This document shows, piece after piece, positions 1 to 5,177 of a stretch of DNA of 5,202 bases. This DNA comes from Alphaproteobacteria bacterium (GTDB taxonomy: Bacteria > Pseudomonadota > Alphaproteobacteria > CAAHEQ01 > UBA3637): assembly GCA_017513365.1 (NCBI GenBank), contig JAFXFY010000109.1, forward strand, positions 1 to 5,202, read 5' to 3'. A model generated the notes under the pieces. The model did not search any database and was not told where the DNA came from. It was given only the letters and a program-made list of their open reading frames with translations. Each line of letters begins with the position of its first letter. The first letter of the stretch is position 1. Both the position numbers and the translations under genes were made by a program.

Positions 1-1481
1 AAAGTTAAGTCAACTCCTTTATGAACGGTTGTTTCCTTAGCATATAAGCCACTCAAGTAAGCTTTTCCGCTTTGGTAATCAATTTTTTCTCCGGCAACTA
101 ATCCACCGCCGTTGATGGATGCATTTATGACCATATTATTACCAGTGGCGGCAACTAATCCTTGATAATCACCTTGGATGGTCATATTATGACCGGCATT
201 AGCAGAAATAGAGGTCGCATTTGTTTTAAGTGTCATATCATTGCCGGCTTCTAACCCTACACCGGTTAAGGTAGCCTTGGCATTTGAAATGACAAAATCA
301 TTTTGTGCGGCAATCGTGTCTAAATCTCCGTTCCATTTAGCTAAGATTGTATCCGGTTCCAAAATATATTCAGCATTTTCGGTTGCTTTATTCGGAGCTT
401 TAACCGTAGTTTCAGTTAAGGTAATTGAGCCTCCGCTGTATATAACGTTTTGTGCTTCACGTTCTTGGCCAGCCTTTGAAACATTCATATTAATGGAGGA
501 ATTTTTCAAATTAATGTCAGAGTCTGCTTGTATGCGACTATTTAAGGCAACTTCTACTTTTATTCCCTCTGTTTTATCTGTTTTTGTGGTACTTCCCTTT
601 GAGGAGTTTTCTTTTCCTTCTTTATCTTTTATGATTGTTTCTGTCGTTGTGGTGGTCTTACATTCTGAACCATCTAGGTCTATTTCTTCTTCTTTGGCAC
701 TGAGGTTAATAACGGCATTTTCAGCAGTTAACACAGAATTGTTTGAAACAGTTGTATCTCCAACCTTAATTTCTGTTTTGGTTGTTCGGGTTCCGGTATC
801 ATCTTTTTTGGTAACCGTTTTTATATATTTATCTCCCTTTTTGGTAATAGTCGTCGTTTCAATGGCGGTTTTCGTTTTTGTTACAACCGATGTTCCGTCC
901 TCATTTGTTTGTGTTTCTTCTTTAACTTCCGTTGCATCGCTCAGGTCTAATACAGGTTTACCTTCAATTTCAAAAGTATTGGCATTCAGTGAAAGAGAAC
1001 TATCTATTATTTTAACTTCGCCAGGAACTGTTTGACCGTTACTTGCTTGTGTCGTATCTCCTGTTATTGTAATATTGGAAGCAGCTCCGACAACCATATT
1101 GGCACCAGAGTTTAATTCTAATCTGGATTTAGAGGTAATATTGGCGTTTTCCATAGAAAAAGAAGCATCGTTTTTTAAAACGATACCTTGCGTTCTGTTG
1201 CTGGTTGTTTGAGACAAATTAGCCGTATTCATTGAAACGGTTCCACCATTTTGAACCAAGTCATTTTCAATCGTAAAATTTAATGGTCCACCTTTGGGAT
1301 CACAACTACCCTTATCATCCAATGGACAAAAACGTATTTGGGCCCCAGGACCAATGTCTAATCCTTCAAAGGTACGATTGGCACTGTAATCTTCTTTCCC
1401 ATTTTCAATGGTTGTGCTAGCCATCACCTGAGTGGTGTGTAATAAAGATAAAACACAAACAGACAACAGATATTTTTTCAT
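1..1481 (-). CDS. Exported beta-helix-like surface protein, N-terminal part (3' end outside window)
   Basis: An open frame of 493 codons runs from the ATG at 1481 to the left edge with no stop, so the C-terminus is missing. AGGAG at 1488-1492 lies 6 nt before the ATG. Residues 1-21 form a signal peptide (MKK, a hydrophobic core, then VMA before Ser22). The mature part is rich in Asn, Thr, Ser, Gly and Ala, with short alternating strands typical of right-handed beta-helices of adhesins and autotransporters. Rungs with G-x-(D/N)-M-(T/V)-(L/I) recur near residues 413, 430 and 447. Two Thr/Lys/Glu-rich stretches (about 183-245 and 273-310) interrupt the helix and look like long beta-hairpin arms. 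Cys52 and Cys60 could form a disulphide. Without the C-terminus, an autotransporter barrel, another anchor or a purely secreted form cannot be told apart. Export is well supported; function is unknown. Confidence 0.88.
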   Translation of the reverse strand, partial: MKKYLLSVCVLSLLHTTQVMASTTIENGKEDYSANRTFEGLDIGPGAQIRFCPLDDKGSCDPKGGPLNFTIENDLVQNGGTVSMNTANLSQTTSNRTQGIVLKNDASFSMENANITSKSRLELNSGANMVVGAASNITITGDTTQASNGQTVPGEVKIIDSSLSLNANTFEIEGKPVLDLSDATEVKEETQTNEDGTSVVTKTKTAIETTTITKKGDKYIKTVTKKDDTGTRTTKTEIKVGDTTVSNNSVLTAENAVINLSAKEEEIDLDGSECKTTTTTETIIKDKEGKENSSKGSTTKTDKTEGIKVEVALNSRIQADSDINLKNSSINMNVSKAGQEREAQNVIYSGGSITLTETTVKAPNKATENAEYILEPDTILAKWNGDLDTIAAQNDFVISNAKATLTGVGLEAGNDMTLKTNATSISANAGHNMTIQGDYQGLVAATGNNMVINASINGGGLVAGEKIDYQSGKAYLSGLYAKETTVHKGVDLT

Positions 1482-1514
1482 GAAAAACTCCTATACATAT
1501 GCATACAGTAAAAA

Positions 1515-1543
1515 GTATTAACGTACTTCTGTAGCAAAATCAA
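1515..1543 (-). promoter_or_regulatory. Weak candidate promoter for the beta-helix protein gene
   Basis: On the minus strand, TTGATT (1538-1543) and TAATAC (1515-1520) are separated by 17 bp, about 34 nt before the start codon. The spacing is right, but the -10 box matches the consensus poorly. The gene may instead be read through from the lipoprotein gene 97 bp upstream, since no convincing terminator lies between them. Confidence 0.3.
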
Positions 1544-1578
1544 GCGTTATTTTTTCAAAAAATATCAAAAATGCCACT

Positions 1579-2247
1579 TTATTGTAATTTTTTGATAATC
1601 GGTAATAAATCGTTAACTAATTGCAAATTAATTCGCTTGACCGCCTCTTCAAATTGCAATTTATTTTGATTGTAATAAAAGCCTAATAAACGACTGGTAC
1701 TGGCTGTGTATTCTTTTTGAAAATAGACTTTATTGTTTTTGTCGGACAGAATAAATTCAATACAGACATCGTTGTAGATTTTTTCGGCTGGAGCCCCTAA
1801 ATACCATAAAGCGATACCAGCTAAAGAAGCGCCATAAAATGACCAATAACTTTTAACCCGAAATTTTTTTAATTTACCCGATAGAATATAATCGGATTTT
1901 TGAGATGGATTATTATATATAACAGTTGAAAATAAAGAATGAACAGCTAATTCGTCGGCAACCGCTTCGGCCAGTTTTTCGGCAGGATTTCCCGCAAATC
2001 TAACAAATGATTTATCGGGATGGCTGACGACACGGGTCTTGCTATATGGTACAAATGGAAGCAGAGCCAGTGGGGCTGACCATTCCATAAAGCGTGAAGT
2101 AGGGCGCTCATCTGTCAACGGTTGTACCATTAAAACGGCCTGTTTTATTGGCGGATACTTTTGTTTTGCTTCTGGTTCGTATTCCCACACATGGCTGGTA
2201 CAAGCATTTAAGAAAAGCAACGTCATCAAAATAAATATTTTTTTCAT
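1579..2247 (-). CDS. Uncharacterised outer-envelope lipoprotein, 222 aa
   Basis: The protein starts MKKIFILM, with a hydrophobic stretch and a classic lipobox LNAC ending at Cys16, so it should be lipidated and sit in the periplasm on a membrane. AAGGA at 2256-2260 is 8 nt before the ATG. The mature part has a PLTDERP motif (43-49), a helix with AEKLAEAVADEL (about 89-100), then a SDYILSGKL strand (118-126). An aromatic/hydrophobic stretch follows (WSFYG to WYLGAP, 136-153), with a final helical segment. From memory, this order (PL.D.RP, a helix, a 'Y.L.G.L' strand, an aromatic-Gly stretch, 'YYN') resembles a widespread group of uncharacterised Gram-negative lipoproteins, possibly with an alpha/beta fold of the CsgG/TolB-N kind; that fold is inference. 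It lies 97 bp upstream of the beta-helix gene on the same strand, so a role in surface-protein assembly is possible but unproven. Confidence 0.9.
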   Translation of the reverse strand: MKKIFILMTLLFLNACTSHVWEYEPEAKQKYPPIKQAVLMVQPLTDERPTSRFMEWSAPLALLPFVPYSKTRVVSHPDKSFVRFAGNPAEKLAEAVADELAVHSLFSTVIYNNPSQKSDYILSGKLKKFRVKSYWSFYGASLAGIALWYLGAPAEKIYNDVCIEFILSDKNNKVYFQKEYTASTSRLLGFYYNQNKLQFEEAVKRINLQLVNDLLPIIKKLQ

Positions 2248-2270
2248 CAGTTCTGTCCTTTTTTTGTTTG

Positions 2271-2299
2271 AACATAATATAATATGTTAAAAATGTCAA
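2271..2299 (-). promoter_or_regulatory. Promoter of the 222-aa lipoprotein gene
   Basis: On the minus strand, a perfect -35 box TTGACA (2294-2299) is followed after 17 bp by TATGTT (2271-2276), a 4 of 6 match to the -10 consensus. Transcription would begin near 2264, giving a leader of about 17 nt that holds the ribosome binding site. Confidence 0.6.
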
Positions 2300-2309
2300 T
2301 TTTCATTTT

Positions 2310-2337
2310 TTGTGGAAGTTTAACTTATTTGTATAAT
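2310..2337 (+). promoter_or_regulatory. Possible plus-strand promoter reading into the GC-rich island
   Basis: A perfect -10 hexamer TATAAT sits at 2332-2337, immediately before the GC-rich island. The best -35 candidate is TTGTGG (2310-2315) with a 16-bp spacer, which is weak. If active it would give an RNA of about 170 nt running from near 2344 to the palindrome at 2470-2513. TATAAT can occur by chance in such AT-rich DNA. Confidence 0.28.
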
Positions 2338-2513
2338 GCCTTAAATGGAGGGATTTTGCTTCGGCAGAGCCTTCGTTGACCTTAAAAAATTTTGCGATGC
2401 AAAACTGGCGTTCTCTGTCCGCCTTTTTTTGCGGTTGAACCCACTTTTTGTGGCTTCAATCTCCCACGCATTCCGACCAAAAGGGCCTCAATTGAGGCCC
2501 TTTTGGTCGGAAT
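2338..2513. other. GC-rich, hairpin-dense intergenic island (possible small RNA or repeat element)
   Basis: This stretch stands out from its surroundings: by hand count 85 of 180 bases (2341-2520) are G or C, against 13-15 of 60 in neighbouring lines. It contains several self-complementary units. TTTTGC/GCAAAA sit around GAT (2390-2404), and CCGC/GCGG enclose a T-run (2419-2434). The strongest internal hairpin is at 2433-2461, with GGTTGAA and CCAC arms, one C-C mismatch and a TTTTT loop. The island ends in the palindrome at 2470-2513. A frame open across 2345-2551 has no ribosome binding site and reads through the palindrome, so I do not treat it as a gene. It may be a structured RNA, a dispersed intergenic repeat or a remnant; single-window data cannot choose. 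Confidence 0.55.
2470..2513. terminator. Perfect 44-bp palindrome, likely bidirectional terminator
   Basis: The sequence is perfectly self-complementary about its centre at 2491/2492. The core is a GGGCCTC/GAGGCCC stem around AATT, flanked by AAAA on one side and TTTT on the other, the usual layout of a terminator working in both directions. It lies 47 bp beyond the stop of the TPR-like lipoprotein gene and at the end of the GC-rich island. It is unusual in that the T-run has only four bases and the complementarity continues outwards through GACC/GGTC to 22 bp per arm. It could therefore also be a protein or RNA processing site. Confidence 0.6.
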
Positions 2514-2560
2514 CAGCTCACAAATTACAAACTAAAAGCACAATCAAATAAAAATTTTTA

Positions 2561-3346
2561 TCACCGCTTAACTCTGTTAATAATACCTTTGCGTTCCAAC
2601 TCTTTAATCCAATCCTCTTGTTTCTTGATTTGCTCTGAGGTCATGCCCTGATATTTTATTCCTCGTAATATAGTTTGTATTTCTTGATTAGCCTCCATTA
2701 TTTGCTTAGAATTCATGTGTTTTCTAGCCTGATCACGATATGACAACATGCTCTCTCCTAAAATTTGCCAACTTGCACCCATTGACGCAACTGTAGCCCA
2801 TACGTAAGAAGATTGGTAATTTTTTTCTGATAAATATTTTTTCGTCAAATGTCCCGCGGCCAAAATTTTTCCTTTACGAGCTAATGATTCCCATTCAGAT
2901 GGGGCTTTACCCGCCATATCATTTAATTCGATTTTCATTTTTTGGGTTTGTTCAACAAATTTTTCTGCCTCTTTTGAAAAGTACATCTTCACTTTTCTTG
3001 TAATTTTTTCTGCTTCTTCATCAGATAAGCCATCGCGAGCACGATCATGGATTTCTAAAACGTGAGTAGGTAATCTTAAATCCATCCACCAATATGAACT
3101 AGTTAAAGAAATCAAAATATTTTCATAAGCACATGCATAATCTCCTTGCTTTAAACAAGCATTGGCAACATTTGCCATAGACAATTTATCTCCCTTTCTT
3201 GCCGCTGTATTATCCATACTTTGTATAGTATGAGCTAACTCTGTTTCATATCTTTTTGTTTCTATATAATCTTTTCCAAGATTTGTAGCTTCTGTCGTAC
3301 AACTAATAAACAGCATACTTGCTATTAAAAAGGATTGAATTTTCAT
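2561..3346 (-). CDS. Helical (TPR/Sel1-like) lipoprotein with internal duplication, 261 aa
   Basis: I place the start at the ATG at 3346. It is preceded by GGGAGG (3354-3359) at 7 nt and directly opens a signal sequence, MKIQSFLIASMLFISC. A TTG start at 3361 would put that ribosome binding site inside the gene. Cys16 is the probable lipidation site, although Phe at -3 of the lipobox is unusual. The rest is alpha-helical. Two segments align with each other: about 61-123 (ACLKQGDYACAYENILISL, then HDRARDGLS) and about 167-227 (KKYLSEKNYQSSYVWATVA, then YRDQARKHMN). Each looks like a TPR or Sel1-like helical pair followed by an extra helix. Such repeats usually bind proteins in envelope complexes; the partner is unknown. 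The C-terminal tail is charged. The gene has its own promoter and terminator, so it is probably monocistronic. Confidence 0.88.
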   Translation of the reverse strand: MKIQSFLIASMLFISCTTEATNLGKDYIETKRYETELAHTIQSMDNTAARKGDKLSMANVANACLKQGDYACAYENILISLTSSYWWMDLRLPTHVLEIHDRARDGLSDEEAEKITRKVKMYFSKEAEKFVEQTQKMKIELNDMAGKAPSEWESLARKGKILAAGHLTKKYLSEKNYQSSYVWATVASMGASWQILGESMLSYRDQARKHMNSKQIMEANQEIQTILRGIKYQGMTSEQIKKQEDWIKELERKGIINRVKR

Positions 3347-3353
3347 TATTTTT

Positions 3354-3359
3354 CCTCCC
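3354..3359 (-). promoter_or_regulatory. Ribosome binding site fixing the start of the 261-aa lipoprotein
   Basis: GGGAGG on the minus strand lies 7 nt before the ATG at 3346. This supports that ATG over an in-frame TTG at 3361, which would add five residues (MGGKI) encoded by the ribosome binding site itself and spoil the lipoprotein signal. Confidence 0.8.
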
Positions 3360-3382
3360 AATATCTAATCAAAAACAGCTCT

Positions 3383-3411
3383 ATTCAATCAGGAAAGATA
3401 AGTTAAGTCAA
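3383..3411 (-). promoter_or_regulatory. Promoter of the 261-aa lipoprotein gene
   Basis: On the minus strand, TTGACT (3406-3411, 5 of 6 matches) is followed after 17 bp by TTGAAT (3383-3388, 4 of 6). Transcription would start near 3376, about 30 nt before the start codon. Confidence 0.5.
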
Positions 3412-3455
3412 TATATTTTTTTCACGCAAAATAAACTAAATTTTCAGGTCTATTT

Positions 3456-3483
3456 TCTGGGATGGTGGTTTTAGGCTCCCAGA
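3456..3483. other. Isolated hairpin in the lipoprotein-tRNA gap
   Basis: TCTGGGA (3456-3462) and TCCCAGA (3477-3483) form a 7-bp stem around a 14-nt loop. Neither side carries a T-run, so it is not an obvious terminator. It lies upstream of the lipoprotein promoter and beyond the tRNA terminator. The rest of 3412-3584 is AT-rich and holds a 9-bp inverted repeat (3518-3526 and 3566-3574) and a small CTGT/ACAG hairpin (3544-3556). I see no gene in it. Confidence 0.4.
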
Positions 3484-3584
3484 GGGCGATTATTGAAAAA
3501 TAAGGATTTTTTGTTTCAAAAGTTCGTAAATTTGCAAAAATGGCTGTTTTTGACAGTCGGACATTCGAACTTTTATAAGCGCTT

Positions 3585-3618
3585 GAAAAATAAAGAAAAA
3601 GCCGCCTTTTTGGACGAC
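3585..3618 (-). terminator. Intrinsic terminator of tRNA-Pro
   Basis: On the minus strand, ten bases after the tRNA CCA end, GTCGTC and GGCGGC form a 6-bp stem (3601-3618) with two G-U pairs and a CAAAAA loop. It is extended by A-T pairs and followed by a T-rich run, TTTTTCTTTATTTTT (3586-3600). This is a standard Rho-independent layout. Confidence 0.75.
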
Positions 3619-3628
3619 TTGTGTTTAG

Positions 3629-3705
3629 TGGTCGGAATGGCGGGATTTGAACCCACGACCACTCGCCCCCCAGACGAGTGCGCTACCAGACTGCGCTACA
3701 TTCCG
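3629..3705 (-). tRNA. tRNA-Pro (anticodon GGG)
   Basis: The 77 nt fold as a full cloverleaf on the minus strand. The acceptor stem is CGGAATG/CATTCCG, the D-stem GCGC/GCGC, and the anticodon stem CTCGT/GCGAG with loop CTGGGGG (anticodon at 3669-3671). The T-stem is GTGGG/CCCGC with loop TTCAAAT. The discriminator is A73, and the CCA end is encoded at 3629-3631. The first pair, C1-G72 with A73, is characteristic of bacterial tRNA-Pro. The GGG anticodon reads CCC and CCU codons. G-U pairs at the base of the anticodon stem and in the T-stem are tolerated. It has its own promoter and terminator and is not linked to other tRNAs here. Confidence 0.97.
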
Positions 3706-3714
3706 ATAAGCGAC

Positions 3715-3743
3715 ACTATACACAATTTTAAAATGTTTTTCAA
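3715..3743 (-). promoter_or_regulatory. Promoter of tRNA-Pro
   Basis: On the minus strand, TTGAAA (3738-3743) and TATAGT (3715-3720) are separated by exactly 17 bp. The -10 box ends 9 nt before the mature tRNA 5' end, so transcription should start about 2-4 nt upstream of it, leaving almost no leader. Confidence 0.8.
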
Positions 3744-3773
3744 GATAAAAATTTATGTTTTTGTAAAAAAATA

Positions 3774-3802
3774 TTGACAAATAATATAAAGGAAGATATA
3801 AT
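3774..3802 (+). promoter_or_regulatory. Perfect-consensus sigma70 promoter of the tandem membrane-protein genes
   Basis: TTGACA (3774-3779) and TATAAT (3797-3802) match the consensus at all twelve positions, with the optimal 17-bp spacer. Transcription should start near 3809, giving a leader of about 19 nt that contains AGGAG (3817-3821), 6 nt before the ATG. It diverges from the tRNA promoter; the two -35 boxes are 30 bp apart. No clear operator repeat is visible. Confidence 0.88.
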
Positions 3803-3827
3803 GTCTATAAAATAACAGGAGAGTAAT

Positions 3828-4514
3828 ATGTCTGATAACCAAAAAATATCTGATTTATGTGATGAATTGTTGGCAATTGAGGAAAAAAGAAAACAACGGA
3901 CTCAAGGTAAAAATTCCCCCAATCAAAACAAAAAAAGAGCATTTAAATTTGAAAACTTGATGAGATGTCCGGCAAAAGCCGGTATATTAATGGGGTTGTA
4001 TGCCATTGGTGTTTTGGCTGTTGTTGGGACGGTAACGCATTATGCTTGTCAAAAGATTGAAGAAAAATATACATTGGCCGAGCAAAATCATCTGCGAGAG
4101 CTGTTGGGACAAATTAATGGAGATACCAAGCGTGAAATTTGTCAAAAATATGATGGCGAATTATTGATGTTGATTAATGATTATCAAAGCGGGAAAAAAT
4201 TAAACGGTTTTAAAATGTCGCCTCGTAATGCGGTTTTTTCAGCTCATTCAGATTTATTGTATAAATATGGTGCCTATAATCCGGATATACATGATAAAAC
4301 ACATACGTTAGAGGATTGGATATTGCTTGATCACATGTGTTATCGTTATTATCAGTATCGTGATATGGAATTATCCAATGCGCGTAATGAAGTAAAAAAT
4401 CCATATGCGGATATGTTGCGTTCAGAATTAATCGAACCATCAAAGAAGCGTGTTCCCGTGCGTCATGATAATTTGTTTGAAGGTTTGAAATTAGATAATG
4501 TGATGAAACGATAA
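3828..4514 (+). CDS. Single-pass membrane protein of unknown family, first of a tandem paralogue pair, 228 aa
   Basis: I do not recognise this family. The protein has a charged N-terminal tail (1-50) with KRKQR and KKRAFK clusters, one hydrophobic helix (about 52-72, GILMGLYAIGVLAVVGTVTH), then a domain of about 155 residues. By the positive-inside rule the tail is cytoplasmic and the large domain periplasmic. That domain looks mostly helical, with Cys74, Cys105 and Cys171. Residues 173-196 (RYYQY through NPYADM) match residues 149-173 of the next gene at about 12 of 24 aligned positions, and both proteins have a K-x-G-A motif before it (146-149 here). AGGAG at 3817-3821 supports the start. 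It is driven by a perfect-consensus promoter and is followed after 15 bp by its paralogue, so the two are almost certainly co-transcribed and may form one complex. No enzymatic motif is visible. Confidence 0.9.
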   Translation: MSDNQKISDLCDELLAIEEKRKQRTQGKNSPNQNKKRAFKFENLMRCPAKAGILMGLYAIGVLAVVGTVTHYACQKIEEKYTLAEQNHLRELLGQINGDTKREICQKYDGELLMLINDYQSGKKLNGFKMSPRNAVFSAHSDLLYKYGAYNPDIHDKTHTLEDWILLDHMCYRYYQYRDMELSNARNEVKNPYADMLRSELIEPSKKRVPVRHDNLFEGLKLDNVMKR

Positions 4515-4529
4515 GAGAGAGGAAATAAA

Positions 4530-5177
4530 ATGAATAATAATCAAAAAGAAATTTGTCCAATTGAGTATATGATTGCTAGTCGTCGTCCCAAAAGGAAATG
4601 CTCAATTGCTCAACGCTTGAAAAAGAATAAAGCTATCATACAAAAAATGCTTATAGCGAGTGGTGTGTTTTCTGTTTTAACTGTTGGCGCTATCTATCCA
4701 TCAGAGCTTTGTGATATGACTAAAAAGATGTTTGATAATATAACGCCAAATGCCAAACGGATTTCCCTTACTGAAGAACAAAAAAGATCTATTAAGAATG
4801 CATTTGATAGTAATTTGATTGAAGAGATACGTGAGCAAGAGATGTGGGGAAAAGACTATGCTGATGCTACATATGACGCACTTCATCGTTTATCAAAAAT
4901 AGATGAGATATTCCTTAAAAATGGTGCGATGCCAATGGAAGTGTACCTTATTCGTTCTGAACAGTATCAAAAACGTTTGTATCAATTTCAACAATTTGAT
5001 TTGGATAATATAGATAGAAATAGCTCTATGAATCCATATATTGATATGATTATTAAAAAAAGGAATGGTATAACTCAAGATGAATATCAAAATGAGGTAA
5101 GTTGTATCCGAAGAAATACGTCAATATCTCAAAATAATCAAAATTTACATATGGCCTTACGAGGAAATATGCGTTAA
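4530..5177 (+). CDS. Single-pass membrane protein of unknown family, second of a tandem paralogue pair, 215 aa
   Basis: The gene begins 15 bp after the preceding stop. GAGAGAGGA (4515-4523) lies just upstream, its last base 6 nt before the ATG. The layout repeats that of the first gene: a basic tail (1-39, with RRPKRK and RLKKNK), one membrane helix (about 40-56, LIASGVFSVLTVGAIY), and an exported, mostly helical domain. Shared features are LTEEQ after the helix (compare LAEQN in gene one), K-N-G-A at 130-133, and RLYQF through NPYIDM at 149-173. The C-terminal ends are similar too: GNMR here, NVMKR in the first. The region from 174 on is Asn/Gln-rich and differs. Cys61 and Cys192 are in the exported part. 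The pair looks like an old duplication with divergence. Function unknown; only 25 bp follow the stop, so any third member would lie outside the window. Confidence 0.88.
   Translation: MNNNQKEICPIEYMIASRRPKRKCSIAQRLKKNKAIIQKMLIASGVFSVLTVGAIYPSELCDMTKKMFDNITPNAKRISLTEEQKRSIKNAFDSNLIEEIREQEMWGKDYADATYDALHRLSKIDEIFLKNGAMPMEVYLIRSEQYQKRLYQFQQFDLDNIDRNSSMNPYIDMIIKKRNGITQDEYQNEVSCIRRNTSISQNNQNLHMALRGNMR

Noticed and set aside
241..1035. Plus-strand open frame of 264 codons
   Set aside because: It lies antisense to the signal-peptide-bearing minus-strand gene, which is open for 493 codons. Its Val/Ser/Phe-rich product is the expected mirror of a Thr/Asn/Lys-rich gene.
1548..1564. 17-bp palindrome TATTTTTT-C-AAAAAATA after the 222-aa lipoprotein gene
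   Set aside because: It is made only of A-T pairs apart from the centre, so it is too weak to call an intrinsic terminator.
2039..2299. Short frames on both strands overlapping the start of the 222-aa lipoprotein gene
   Set aside because: They overlap its signal sequence and promoter, lack ribosome binding sites and look like shadows.
2403..2479. Possible tRNA pseudogene on the plus strand ending in CATTCCGACCA
   Set aside because: No matching 5' acceptor strand, D-arm or anticodon arm can be found upstream; only the 3' part resembles a tRNA.
2345..2551. Plus-strand open frame of 68 codons
   Set aside because: No ribosome binding site; it crosses the hairpins and the 44-bp palindrome, and the product resembles no protein.
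2504..3638. Possible small integrated element bounded by the 10-base repeat TGGTCGGAAT
   Set aside because: No integrase or mobility gene lies between the repeats, and the left copy is part of a palindrome. I keep only the sequence match as an observation.
3493..3777. Plus-strand open frame of 94 codons
   Set aside because: It reads antisense through tRNA-Pro; the GMAGFEPTTTRPPDECATRL stretch is the well-known false protein made by translating the reverse of this tRNA.
4210..5090. Minus-strand frames of 116, 61 and 65 codons
   Set aside because: They lie antisense to the tandem paralogues, have His/Tyr/Ile-rich products and no start signals.
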